Assembly (NCBI RefSeq): GCF_003202285.1
Contig: NZ_MASW01000001.1
Location: forward strand, 806,001-870,000
Length of the DNA stretch: 64,000 nt
Direction: 5' to 3'
DNA from: Prauserella muralis
GTDB taxonomy: Bacteria; Actinomycetota; Actinomycetes; Mycobacteriales; Pseudonocardiaceae
A program made the translations under genes and the position numbers. The notes beneath the pieces were generated by a model. That model saw nothing but the letters and a program-made list of their open reading frames with translations, had not been told where the DNA came from and searched no databases. This document shows, piece after piece, positions 1 through 8,040 of this stretch (within the stretch, counting starts at the first letter, position 1; each line of letters begins with the position of its first letter).

Positions 1-3
1 CAG

Positions 4-597
4 TTGCGGCCCAACATCGTCATCGTCGACTCCGGGTTCGACCCGAACGGCCACCTCGTCCGCCTGCTGTGCGACGGCGACCCGACCCTCGTTGTCGTGG
101 TGCTGGTCCGCGACGCCCAGCGCACCGCCCGGTTCCTCGCCACCGCGGTGGCGGCGGGAGCGCACGGCATGGTGCCGAGGACCGCCGACCCGAGGCGGCT
201 CGCGGAGGCCATCCGCAGGGCACACGTCGACCGCCGCTACACCGACCCCGCGCTCGCCGGGCTCACCGCGCGGCCGAAGCGGCAGACCGCCAACGGCCAG
301 GTCGCCGCCTCCGGCTCCGGCTACCGCCCGCAGCTGCCACTGTCCCGGCGCGAGTACCAGGTGCTGCAGCTGGTGGCCGAGGGGCTGGAGAACTCGGCCA
401 TCGCGAAGGTGCTTTTCCTCTCCGTCGAGACGGTGCGCACCCACGTCAAGAGCATCCTGCGCAAGCTGTCGGCCCGCGACCGCACCCACGCGGTGACCAC
501 CGCCTTCCGCACCGGCATCCTCATCGCCAGGCCCGACGACTCCGCGGCCAAGCAGCCCGACGCGGCTCCGCCCGGCGGCCAGGACGGCCTCGGCTGA
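4..597 (+). CDS. LuxR-type DNA-binding response regulator (5' end may lie outside window)
   Basis: Transcription factor with two parts. Residues about 3-85 resemble a receiver domain: beta strand IVIVDSG, a later hydrophobic strand LVVVVLV, then AGAHGMVPR. The phosphoacceptor region is degenerate, since I see no clear acidic pair plus Asp plus Lys set. Residues about 110-175 are a LuxR/NarL winged HTH with LSRREYQVLQLVAEG, NSAIAKVLFLSVETVRTHV and ILRKLSARDRT. The frame is open up to base 1, so the TTG at base 4 may not be the true start. No sensor kinase is visible. It reads toward fadE5 about 150 bp downstream, but operators lie between them. Target genes are unknown. Confidence 0.8.
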   Translation: MRPNIVIVDSGFDPNGHLVRLLCDGDPTLVVVVLVRDAQRTARFLATAVAAGAHGMVPRTADPRRLAEAIRRAHVDRRYTDPALAGLTARPKRQTANGQVAASGSGYRPQLPLSRREYQVLQLVAEGLENSAIAKVLFLSVETVRTHVKSILRKLSARDRTHAVTTAFRTGILIARPDDSAAKQPDAAPPGGQDGLG

Positions 598-650
598 GGC
601 CTGTCCGGGCGATCTCTTCCTCACAAACGGGGCGTCGTCCTTGCCGTCGG

Positions 651-692
651 TTACCAGCAGGTAATATCCTGAAGTTACCGGCGAGTAGGGCA
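651..692. promoter_or_regulatory. Two tandem palindromic operators upstream of fadE5
   Basis: Site A at 651-664 is TTACC, four bases, GGTAA. Site B at 671-692 centres on GGCGAGTAGG and matches 16 of 22 positions of the strong palindrome at 41216-41237 between fabG4 and fadA2. The two centres are 24 bp apart. Position 60-100 bp before the fadE5 start fits a repressor site. The TetR protein at 38287 is the candidate binder, by inference. Confidence 0.55.
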
Positions 693-751
693 GCGATGTC
701 CGACCCAGGAGTGCCCAGCCGGAAACCGAACAACCCGTACGGAGAGACGAC

Positions 752-2596
752 ATGGGCCACTACAAGAGCAACGTCCGAGACCTGGAGTTCAACCTCTTCG
801 AGGTCCTCGGCGTCCAAGAGCGCCTCGGCAAGGGCGTCCTGGAGGAGTCGGACGAGGAGACCGCGCGGGGTGTGCTGACCGAGCTGAACAACCTCGCCGT
901 CGGCCCACTCGCCGAGTCCTTCGCCGACGCCGACCGCAACCCGCCGGTCTACGACCCGAAGACCTTCTCCGCCACGCTGCCCGAGTCGTTCAAGAAGAGC
1001 TACCAGGCACTGTGGGACGGCGAGTGGTGGCGCATCGGCCTCACCAACGACCTCGGCGGCTTCGGCCTGCCCCCGACCGTGCAGTGGGCCGCCTCCGAGC
1101 TCATCCTCGGCGCGAACCCCGCGCTGTTCATGTACATGGCGGGGCCGAACTTCGCGATGATCGTCGACAAGAACGGCACCGAGGAGCAGAAGCGCTGGGC
1201 GCGCATCATGATCGAGCGCGCGTGGGGCGCCACGATGGTGCTCACCGAGCCGGACGCAGGCTCCGACGTCGGCGCGGGGCGGACGAAGGCCGTGCTGCAG
1301 GAGGACGGCTCCTGGCACCTCGAGGGCGTGAAGCGCTTCATCACCTCGGGCGACCAGGACATGACCGAGAACATCATGCACCTGGTGCTGGCCCGTCCCG
1401 AGGGCCCCGGCATCGAGGCCAAGCCCGGCACCAAGGGCCTGTCGCTGTTCCTGGTGCCCAAGTACCACTTCGACACCAACACCGGTGAGCTTGGCGAGCG
1501 CAACGGCGCCTTCGTGACCGGCGTCGAGCACAAGATGGGTCTCAAGGTCTCCACGACCTGCGAGCTGACCTTCGGCCAGCACGGCACGCCCGCCAAGGGC
1601 TGGCTGCTCGGCGAGGTCCACGACGGCATCGCCCAGATGTTCCAGGTCATCGAGTACGCCCGCATGATGGTCGGCACCAAGGCCATCGCGACGCTGTCCA
1701 CCGGCTACCTCAACGCGCTCGAGTACGCCAAGGAGCGCGTGCAGGGCCCGGACCTGACGCAGATGCTCGACAAGACCGCGCCCCGCGTCACCATCACGCA
1801 CCACCCGGACGTGCGCCGGTCGCTGATGCTGCAGAAGGCCTACGCGGAAGGCCTGCGTGCGGTGTACCTGTACACGGCGTCGTACCAGGACCAGATCTGG
1901 TGCCAGGACGGCGACGCCGACGCGCTCGACCTCGCCGAGCGCGTCAACGACCTGCTGCTGCCCATCGTCAAGGGCGTCGGCTCCGAGCGGGCCACCGAGC
2001 AGCTCGTGCAGTCGCTGCAGACCCTCGGCGGGTCCGGCTTCCTGCAGGACTACCCGATCGAGCAGTACATCCGCGACGCCAAGATCGACTCGCTGTACGA
2101 GGGCACCACCGCCATCCAGTCCATGGACTTCTTCTTCCGCAAGATCGTCCGGGACAAGGGCAAGGCGCTGACCCACATCGCGGGCGAGATCACCAGGTTC
2201 ATCGAGTCCGAGGCGGGCAACGGCAGGCTCAAGAACGAGCGCGCGCTGCTCAAGCAGGCGCTCGACGACGTGCAGGGCATGCTCGGCGCGATGATCGGCA
2301 ACCTGACGGCCTCCCAGGAGGATCCGAGGAACAGCTACAAGGTCGGCCAGCACACCGTGCGGTTGCTGATGTCGGCGGGCGACCTGCTGGTCGGCTGGCA
2401 GCTGCTGAAGCAGGCCGAGATCGCGCTCGGCAAGCTCGACGGTGACGCCGCGGGCAAGGACGCCGCCTTCTACCAGGGCAAGGTGGCGGTCGCCTCGTTC
2501 TTCGCCAAGACGGTGCTGCCCGAGCTGACGGCGCGCCGCGCGATCGTCGAGGCTGCCGACAACGACCTCATGGAGGTTCCGGAAGCAGCCTTCTGA
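752..2596 (+). CDS. fadE5: Acyl-CoA dehydrogenase, FadE5-like
   Basis: Flavoprotein that oxidises acyl-CoA to trans-2-enoyl-CoA in the first step of beta-oxidation. Its 614 residues fit the large mycobacterial FadE5 type (about 611) rather than the usual 380-400. Visible parts: substrate/FAD middle domain with [20 protein letters not shown] (about 163-182), helical C-terminal domain with [22 protein letters not shown], and catalytic Glu450 in LYEGTTAIQ. An extra C-terminal domain of about 140 residues follows. The ATG has a GGAGAG ribosome site 5 bases upstream. It stands alone between the operator pair and a strong terminator. In Mycobacterium tuberculosis the homologue sits beside fadA2, fabG4 and htdX; here those genes are about 37 kb away but share the operator motif. 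Confidence 0.9.
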   Translation: MGHYKSNVRDLEFNLFEVLGVQERLGKGVLEESDEETARGVLTELNNLAVGPLAESFADADRNPPVYDPKTFSATLPESFKKSYQALWDGEWWRIGLTNDLGGFGLPPTVQWAASELILGANPALFMYMAGPNFAMIVDKNGTEEQKRWARIMIERAWGATMVLTEPDAGSDVGAGRTKAVLQEDGSWHLEGVKRFITSGDQDMTENIMHLVLARPEGPGIEAKPGTKGLSLFLVPKYHFDTNTGELGERNGAFVTGVEHKMGLKVSTTCELTFGQHGTPAKGWLLGEVHDGIAQMFQVIEYARMMVGTKAIATLSTGYLNALEYAKERVQGPDLTQMLDKTAPRVTITHHPDVRRSLMLQKAYAEGLRAVYLYTASYQDQIWCQDGDADALDLAERVNDLLLPIVKGVGSERATEQLVQSLQTLGGSGFLQDYPIEQYIRDAKIDSLYEGTTAIQSMDFFFRKIVRDKGKALTHIAGEITRFIESEAGNGRLKNERALLKQALDDVQGMLGAMIGNLTASQEDPRNSYKVGQHTVRLLMSAGDLLVGWQLLKQAEIALGKLDGDAAGKDAAFYQGKVAVASFFAKTVLPELTARRAIVEAADNDLMEVPEAAF

Positions 2597-2615
2597 CCTG
2601 CGCTTTTCGCCACGG

Positions 2616-2647
2616 AACCCCCACGGCCCGCGCGGCCGTGGGGGTTT
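2616..2647 (+). terminator. Rho-independent terminator after fadE5
   Basis: A perfect 13-bp stem (2616-2628 with 2634-2646) with a 5-base loop, followed by T residues, starts 20 bases after the fadE5 stop. Confidence 0.85.
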
Positions 2648-2652
2648 CGTGC

Positions 2653-2703
2653 GGTTGGAAACCGGCCGGTGCGGGTAACTCTTTCGAGTCATTTTGTTGA
2701 CTC
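2653..2703 (+). promoter_or_regulatory. Putative stress-sigma promoter and inverted repeat before glsB
   Basis: GGTTG, 15 bases, then GGGTAA (2673-2678) resembles promoters of the SigB/SigF/SigH group in actinobacteria (GTT and GGGTA elements). Just downstream GAGTCA, six bases, TGACTC (2686-2703) is a perfect 6-6-6 inverted repeat ending next to the ribosome site. A stress-sigma promoter would suit a GlsB protein. Both assignments come from pattern reading only. Confidence 0.35.
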
Positions 2704-2721
2704 AGAACAGGAGCGAAGACC

Positions 2722-3003
2722 ATGGCTGTATCCGGAATCATCTCCGCGATACTGGTGGGACTCGTGCTCGGCGTGCTGGCAAGGCTGGTGTTGCCGGGCA
2801 AGCAGAACATCCCGGTCTGGCTGACCATCCTGGTCGGGATCGTCGCCGCGTTCATCGGCACGGCCATCGCGCGTGGCATCGGCTACGCCGACACCTCAGG
2901 GTGGGACTGGCTGGAGTTCCTGACCCAGCTCGGCGTCGCGGCCCTCGGTGTCTCGCTCGTGGCGGGTACCTACCCGAAGAGCCGTAAGCGTCTGAAGCTC
3001 TAG
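2722..3003 (+). CDS. GlsB/YeaQ/YmgE family stress membrane protein
   Basis: Small integral membrane protein of 93 residues with three hydrophobic segments (about 5-25, 32-52 and 65-85) and a basic tail KSRKRLKL. The pattern GLVLGVLARLVLPG and the Gly-rich helices match the transglycosylase-associated/GlsB family, commonly linked to general stress, although its molecular role is unknown. The ATG has AGGAG 8 bases upstream. It is monocistronic between the fadE5 terminator and a palindromic pair at 3018-3062. Confidence 0.8.
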   Translation: MAVSGIISAILVGLVLGVLARLVLPGKQNIPVWLTILVGIVAAFIGTAIARGIGYADTSGWDWLEFLTQLGVAALGVSLVAGTYPKSRKRLKL

Positions 3004-3017
3004 CCGACCCGATCTCC

Positions 3018-3066
3018 CGAATGCGGCATTCGTTCCACTGGCTGGATCGAATGCCGCATTCGTTCC
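3018..3066. repeat. Pair of near-palindromic 15-mers (AATGCSGCATT element)
   Basis: CGAATGCGGCATTCG at 3018-3032 and CGAATGCCGCATTCG at 3048-3062. Each is palindromic around its centre base, the two are exact reverse complements, and both are followed by TTCC. Together they can form one 15-bp stem with a 15-base loop. The pair lies between the convergent ends of glsB and the VanW gene, so it may serve as a bidirectional terminator. The core resembles the repeat inside the E2 gene at 34744-34824. Confidence 0.7.
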
Positions 3067-3096
3067 GTCAGGGAGCCCGTCGGGCAGCGTGGGGCG

Positions 3097-4983
3097 TCAG
3101 TCTCGGGGTGGCCCTGGCCTGCAGAGAACCGCCGGCCTGGGTTCGTAGGTCACCTCGCGCGTCTCGGTGCGCACCTGCCTGCCCGTGCGGACGTCGTAGA
3201 GCGTCCTGGTGTCGGCGACCGTGAAGCCGAGCGCACCCTGCGACGGTGTGCAGCCCGGTCCCCGCTCCAGCTCGACCGGCGCCGGGCGCAGGTCCGACCG
3301 CCTGCCCGTGCTGCTCTCCACGCGGTAGCGCTTCGTGCCCCAGATCCGCACCGTCACCGTGGAACCCTCGGCGCTCGCCTGCACGGCGACGCCCTTGGGC
3401 AGGTCGTTGGTGAAGGCCAGGTCGACGCTGGAGCCGTCCTCGCGCAGCGAGATGGCGTCCCGGCCGAGCGGGTAGCGGTCCACGTAGTGCCGGTGCGGAG
3501 TGTGCCCGGCGTCCTTCAGCCCGGCGAAGTAGGCGGCGTTGTACAGCGTCGTGGTGAACTGCGAGACCCCGCCGCCGATCACGGAGCGCCCGCTGCCGTC
3601 CTCGCCGACCGGCGCCTCCACGTACCCCTGCGACGACGTGCGGGCGCCCGTGTGGCCGTCGAGGCTGAACGTCTCGCCCGGCCTGACGAGCGCGCCGTTG
3701 ACGGCGGCGGCCATCGTGGCCACGTTGTGCGCCGCGGCCCCGGAGAGCCCGCCCGTGGTGAACTCGCCGATGACCTCCCTGATGCCGAGGTCGCGCGCCT
3801 GTTTCGTGGTGACGTCCGGTGTTCGCGTGCTGTACACGACCGGCAGTTCGCGGTCCTCCGTGCGGCCGGCGATCTCCACGAACGGCGCGAACGTGCGTTC
3901 CCAGTCGATCTGCCTTCCCGGCTTGGACGGCTCGATCGAGGGCCTGCCTCCTGCGAACGTGATCCGCGCGCTGACCGGATCCTGCTCCGTGCTCGACAGC
4001 GCGGGCCGCAGCACGTCCTGCAGCCGGCCGCGCTCCAGCGTCACCCGCAGTGCGCCGTCGTCACGCGGGGTGAACCGCAGCGCGTCGGCGATGTCGGCCG
4101 GACGCAGCACCACGTCCCTGTCCTTGCCGCGAACCTGGATGGGGCCGGACACCATCGGCCGCACGGTGCCCTCCAGCGTGCGGCGCACGCCCTCGGCGGT
4201 TGCCCTGGCGGGGGTGACGTCCACCGGCAGCTCGAGCGCGCCGTTGCCCAGCCAGCCGTCCTTGACGATCGCCATCGCCGCGTCGAGATCGGTGAGCCGC
4301 TGGCCCTGCCTCGGCTGCACCGCGTACGGGCGCACGGTGCCGCCGCTGCCCGCCAGCGTGTGGAAGCCGATGTCGCCCTCGGTCACGTCGTGGTTGATCT
4401 CGTCGTCGGCGAGGCCGGTCAGCGTCTCCCGCAACTGCTGGTCGTCGCTGGTGGTCACCACACCGACCTCCCGGCTGGTGAAGAACGACGTCACCCTGGT
4501 GAGCGGGTTCAGTGGCTGGTTGCCTGCCTGCGCCAGCGTGCCGTCCCAGTCGAGACCGAGACCGGCGTCCTCCGGAGACAGCTGGGCCCGCACGTCACCC
4601 GCGCGCACCGCGATCGGCTCGGAAAGGCGCGGGCCGAGCTCGGCGCGCAGCCTCGACTCGGCCTCGCTGTGCGAAAGACCGCCGACCTCGACCCCGGCCA
4701 CGGAGACGCCACGGGGCACGTCGCCGAGGCTGACCATCAGGTCGGTCACGTAGAGCACCACGAACAGCACGGCGGCCACTCCGGCGAGCAGGAACGCCCT
4801 GCCGATGCCACGGCGCATCCGCGTGGAGGACGTCGGCGGCGGGGTCCGGACGACGTCGGGTCGCAGCAGCTCGTCGACCAGCTCGTCGTCGTCGGTGCGC
4901 GGGAAGGCGGAGAAGGCCTGCGGGGCGGCCTTGCGCTCAGCGGGGTCGGAGTCCCACTCCGGCCAGTAGTGTTCCTCCCGCAT
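3097..4983 (-). CDS. VanW family protein with peptidoglycan-binding-like repeats
   Basis: Envelope protein of 628 residues. Residues 1-60 are an acidic cytoplasmic tail, about 62-82 a single membrane anchor, then repeated modules of the PG_binding_4 type (first begins RGVSVAGVEVGGLSHSEAE). A VanW domain with VRPGETFSLDGHTG, GGGVSQFTTTLYNAAYFAG and the following HYVDRYP segment lies around 430-560. VanW proteins accompany some vancomycin-resistance clusters, but their biochemical role is unsettled, so no resistance should be assumed. I chose the ATG at 4983 because GGAGGGG precedes it by 4 bases; a longer reading would overlap the upstream GroES-like gene. Confidence 0.85.
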   Translation of the reverse strand: MREEHYWPEWDSDPAERKAAPQAFSAFPRTDDDELVDELLRPDVVRTPPPTSSTRMRRGIGRAFLLAGVAAVLFVVLYVTDLMVSLGDVPRGVSVAGVEVGGLSHSEAESRLRAELGPRLSEPIAVRAGDVRAQLSPEDAGLGLDWDGTLAQAGNQPLNPLTRVTSFFTSREVGVVTTSDDQQLRETLTGLADDEINHDVTEGDIGFHTLAGSGGTVRPYAVQPRQGQRLTDLDAAMAIVKDGWLGNGALELPVDVTPARATAEGVRRTLEGTVRPMVSGPIQVRGKDRDVVLRPADIADALRFTPRDDGALRVTLERGRLQDVLRPALSSTEQDPVSARITFAGGRPSIEPSKPGRQIDWERTFAPFVEIAGRTEDRELPVVYSTRTPDVTTKQARDLGIREVIGEFTTGGLSGAAAHNVATMAAAVNGALVRPGETFSLDGHTGARTSSQGYVEAPVGEDGSGRSVIGGGVSQFTTTLYNAAYFAGLKDAGHTPHRHYVDRYPLGRDAISLREDGSSVDLAFTNDLPKGVAVQASAEGSTVTVRIWGTKRYRVESSTGRRSDLRPAPVELERGPGCTPSQGALGFTVADTRTLYDVRTGRQVRTETREVTYEPRPAVLCRPGPPRD

Positions 4984-5005
4984 TCGGCCCCTCCACCGGT
5001 TCCGC

Positions 5006-5359
5006 CTACAAGTACAGGCCCGTGCCGTGCTCCGTACGCTCGCTGGCCACCGCGTGGATGTCACGCTCGCGCATCACGCGGTAGGCGTCGCCCTGGATCT
5101 CGACCTCCAGCTGGTCCTCCGGGTTGAACAGCACGCGGTCGCCGACCTTCACGTTGCGTACATTATTGCCCACTCCCAGTACATTGCCCCAGGTGAGGCG
5201 GCGCGCCACCTGAGCCGTCGCCGGAATCACGATGCCGCTGCTGCTGCGGCGCTCTCCGTCCTCGGCGGGGACCCGGACGAGTACCCGGTCGTGGAGCATC
5301 TGGATCTCGAGCTTCGCGTCCGGGTCGAGTGAGCTGTTGCGGTCTGACACGCGCCTCAT
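5006..5359 (-). CDS. GroES-like co-chaperonin family protein (divergent)
   Basis: A 117-residue protein with the Cpn10 fold signature: MLHDRVLVRVPAEDGERRSSSGIVIPATA matches the strand, mobile-loop and strand order of GroES, and VGDRVLFNP matches the later barrel strand. An N-terminal extension of about 20 residues is unusual, and no groEL gene is adjacent. It ends 22 bp before the VanW start and begins 12 bp after the thioredoxin-NHL gene on the same strand, so the three may be cotranscribed. It is probably an extra paralogue rather than the essential GroES; whether it caps a chaperonin is unknown. Confidence 0.75.
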   Translation of the reverse strand: MRRVSDRNSSLDPDAKLEIQMLHDRVLVRVPAEDGERRSSSGIVIPATAQVARRLTWGNVLGVGNNVRNVKVGDRVLFNPEDQLEVEIQGDAYRVMRERDIHAVASERTEHGTGLYL

Positions 5360-5371
5360 GCTACGTGGCCG

Positions 5372-7210
5372 TCACGCCGGATCTCCCGCCATGACAAGGC
5401 GGAGGGTCGCCTCGCCGTTCCGGTCGATCCGCACCGGCACGCCCCAGTCCTGCCGGGTGACGCGGCACGCCGGGTGCTCGGCGTCGGTGTCACAGCTCGC
5501 GGCCTGCGCCACGATCTGCAGCACGCCCTCGGCGTAGTCGTCGGCGAGCTGCAGCGTGCGGGTCAGGTCCGTGCCGCTACCCGCGCCCTCGGCGAGCAGG
5601 CCCGGCGGGGACGCGCTGACCTCCAGCCTGGTGGACGGGCCGAACCGGTCGTCGAGCTTCTCTCCAGGCGGGGGGACGAACGCGACGGCGAAGTCCAGCC
5701 TGCCCGGCGCGAGCACGGTCGGCGGCCTGCGCACGGCGTGCGCCTCGCCCTCGACGCGGTCCGGTTCGGTCCGGCTGTCGAGCGGACGCAGCCGGTGGGC
5801 GGCCGACTCCACGACCAGGACGTCGGTGTCGGTGCGCACCAGCCCGGACGGCTCGGCAAGGCCGGTCGCGAGCGTGGACACCTCGCCGGTCGCCGGGTCG
5901 TACCGGCGGATGGCGCCGTTGTAGGTGTCGGCCACGGCCAGCGTGCCGTCGCCGAGCACGCTCACCCCGAGCGGGTGCTGCAGCAGCGCGGACGCGGCCT
6001 TGCCGTCGCGGTGGCCGAAGGAGAACAGGTCCGTGCCCACGGCGGTGTAGACGGTGAAGCCGTCGCCGGCGGGCTCGATCCAGCGCAGCGAGGACGTCTC
6101 GGCGTCCACGAGCCACAGCCGGTCCCTGCCCACGGCCAGCCCCGAGGTCTGCGCGAAGAACGCCTCGCCCGCGGGGCCGTCGCGCAGCCCCTCCACGGTG
6201 GTGCCCGCGAGCCGCCGGACGGTGCCCTCCACCGGGTCGAACACGCTGAGCGTGTGGTTGCCTGCCATGGCGACGACCACGCCCTCGACCGCATCCCACC
6301 AGCGCACGTCCCACGGGCTGGTCAGGTCCACGTCGAGCGCCTTGCCCCCCGGCTCGCCGTCGCGCCACTGGCGCCCGGTGCCCGCGACGGTGGTGACGCC
6401 GCCGGTGCGCAGGTCGACACCGCGCAGCAGGTGGTTGGCGGTGTCGGCGACGACGAGGTGGTAGCCGACCTGCTCGGCGACCCGGTCGGGCAGCAGGGCG
6501 AGCCCGGACGGCTCGGCGAAGGTCGCGACGTCGAACGCGCCGTCCGCACGGCCGCGCTCGCCCCGGCCGAACCGCCGGACGAGGGTCTCGGCGTCGGAGG
6601 CGAACTCGGCGATCGAGTGGTTGCCGGTGTCGGCGACGAGCACCCTGCCCTCGGCGGTGACGACGGCCTTGCTCGGAAACCGCAGCTCCGTCTCCTCGAC
6701 CTCGGGAGCCACGTACACGCTGCCGCCCTGGCGCAGCGTCCCCTTCTCCTCGTGGGTGGCGACGACCTCGGTGAGCACCCTCCGCAGGGCCTCGGCGTGC
6801 CCCTCACCCGCGGCGACGTGCACCACGTAGCCCTCGGGGTCGACCACCACGAGCGTCGGCCACGCCTTGACCGCGTAGGCGCTCCAGGTCCTCAGGTCCG
6901 GGTCGTTGAGCACCGGGTGGTGCACGCCGTAGCGCTCGACGGCGGCCTCGATGGCCGCGGCCTCGCCCTCGTGCAGGAACTTGGGCGAGTGGACACCGAT
7001 CGTGACGAGGACGTCGGCGAACTCCCGCTCCAGCGGCCGGAGCTCGTCGAGCACGTGCAGGCAGTTGACGCAGCCGGACGTCCAGAAGTCGAGCAACACG
7101 ATCTTGCCGCGCAGCCCGGCCAGCGACAGCCGCTTGCCGCCCGTGTTCAGCCACCTGTCGCCGGTCAGCTCCGGCGCGCGCACATGCCTGCCTCGATTCG
7201 TTGCACTCAC
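5372..7210 (-). CDS. Thioredoxin-like/NHL beta-propeller protein
   Basis: A 612-residue fusion. Residues about 10-150 form a TlpA/thioredoxin-like domain with DFWTSGCVNCLHVLDEL, where Cys47 and Cys50 form the CxxC. Residues about 170-480 hold repeated NHL-type blades (VLVADTGNHSIAEF, LVVADTANHLLRGV, LAVADTYNGAIRRY). The remainder is a beta-rich tail. The layout resembles NHLRC2-type proteins. No signal peptide is evident, so it is probably cytoplasmic. A redox role is likely from the CxxC, but the substrate is unknown. First gene of the possible three-gene minus-strand unit. Confidence 0.85.
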   Translation of the reverse strand: MSATNRGRHVRAPELTGDRWLNTGGKRLSLAGLRGKIVLLDFWTSGCVNCLHVLDELRPLEREFADVLVTIGVHSPKFLHEGEAAAIEAAVERYGVHHPVLNDPDLRTWSAYAVKAWPTLVVVDPEGYVVHVAAGEGHAEALRRVLTEVVATHEEKGTLRQGGSVYVAPEVEETELRFPSKAVVTAEGRVLVADTGNHSIAEFASDAETLVRRFGRGERGRADGAFDVATFAEPSGLALLPDRVAEQVGYHLVVADTANHLLRGVDLRTGGVTTVAGTGRQWRDGEPGGKALDVDLTSPWDVRWWDAVEGVVVAMAGNHTLSVFDPVEGTVRRLAGTTVEGLRDGPAGEAFFAQTSGLAVGRDRLWLVDAETSSLRWIEPAGDGFTVYTAVGTDLFSFGHRDGKAASALLQHPLGVSVLGDGTLAVADTYNGAIRRYDPATGEVSTLATGLAEPSGLVRTDTDVLVVESAAHRLRPLDSRTEPDRVEGEAHAVRRPPTVLAPGRLDFAVAFVPPPGEKLDDRFGPSTRLEVSASPPGLLAEGAGSGTDLTRTLQLADDYAEGVLQIVAQAASCDTDAEHPACRVTRQDWGVPVRIDRNGEATLRLVMAGDPA

Positions 7211-7295
7211 ACCTGTAGTGAACGCGACGCGCCGGGCGCGGCTTCCGCGCGGGGCCCGGAATCCCCCCGTGAGGGCGATGTCACGGCGACGGTGT

Positions 7296-7466
7296 TCAGC
7301 CCTTGGCAGGACCTCCCGCCGGCTCGGTGAGGGTCACGGTGGGCGCCCGCGTCCCGGTCTGCCACAGCTTGGCCGTGGAGGTGTTCTGCGGTTGTGGTTT
7401 CTCCGCGCAGCTCGCCGTCAGTGCGGCGACGGCGAGCGCGGCGACGATCGCGGCGACAACGCGCAT
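7296..7466 (-). CDS. Small putative lipoprotein
   Basis: A 56-residue product beginning MRVVAAIVAALAVAA with a short basic start, a hydrophobic stretch and a lipobox-like TASC at 17-20, leaving a mature part of only about 37 residues rich in Thr, Pro and Gln. Codon use is typical of the neighbourhood. It lies between the thioredoxin-NHL gene and the SRPBCC gene on the same strand, separated from each by 65-86 bp. No family is recognised. The non-aliphatic residue three positions before the Cys makes lipidation less certain. Confidence 0.5.
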   Translation of the reverse strand: MRVVAAIVAALAVAALTASCAEKPQPQNTSTAKLWQTGTRAPTVTLTEPAGGPAKG

Positions 7467-7531
7467 CTCGGATGCCTGAATTCGGTCGGGGATGTGACGA
7501 CATTCCTGCATCGTCACCCAGCGGCGTCGCG

Positions 7532-8029
7532 TTACCGCTCTGCGCGAGCCTTGAGGCGCTCCAGCGTCGCGGCGATGTTGCGCTGGTTGCGCTCGTCCCT
7601 GCCGTCGGGCCGTACGCCGACGAACGGAGACGTCAGCACCCGGAACCAGCGTGGCGAGCGGTTCCAGGTGACCTCGCGGACACGGCAGCCGTCGCCGGAC
7701 GGCTCGAGGTCGTACTGCCAGCGCGACACCGGGATCGGCCCGAACGTCACGTCGAAGGCGAACCGCCTGCCCTCCTCGGCCTCGGTGATGGTGGCGACCG
7801 TGCTCCACCGCCGCAGCCCGTTGCGGTTGCGGCCCCGGAACCGGGCGCCGGGGCGCGCGGCGGTGGCGCCGCCGAGCCAGCGGTGGCCCGCGTACTCCCC
7901 GGCCAGCTCGGCGAGCACGCCCGGGTCGCTCACCAGCGCGTAGACCCGCTCGGCGGGCGCATCGATCTCGATCTCACCACTGGCCGTGGGCGCGGTGGAC
8001 GGGGAGGACGGGGACGGCTCTGTCGGCAT
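7532..8029 (-). CDS. SRPBCC (polyketide cyclase/dehydrase-like) family protein
   Basis: A 165-residue START/Bet v1-fold protein. After a Ser/Pro-rich start, GEIEIDAPAERVYALVSDP opens the fold, followed by the mid-domain strands around WLGGA, FRGRNRNG and RWSTVATITEAEEGRRFAFDV, and a C-terminal helix NIAATLERLKARAE. Such proteins bind hydrophobic ligands; the ligand here is unknown. I chose the ATG at 8029, 11 bp after the stop of the large beta-helix-like gene on the same strand, so the two are probably cotranscribed. Confidence 0.75.
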   Translation of the reverse strand: MPTEPSPSSPSTAPTASGEIEIDAPAERVYALVSDPGVLAELAGEYAGHRWLGGATAARPGARFRGRNRNGLRRWSTVATITEAEEGRRFAFDVTFGPIPVSRWQYDLEPSGDGCRVREVTWNRSPRWFRVLTSPFVGVRPDGRDERNQRNIAATLERLKARAER

Positions 8030-8040
8030 GCGCGCAGATC

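Noticed and set aside
521-2692. 723-codon minus-strand reading frame opposite fadE5
   Set aside because: It is the antisense of a clear acyl-CoA dehydrogenase in very GC-rich DNA; its product is low-complexity Arg/Val/His/Leu-rich and crosses the terminator at 2616.
3097-4983. Vancomycin resistance determinant (VanW)
   Set aside because: VanW-domain proteins are widespread; no vanHAX genes are present.
5474-7330. 618-codon plus-strand reading frame opposite the thioredoxin-NHL gene
   Set aside because: Antisense shadow with no family motif; the minus-strand protein has CxxC and blade repeats.
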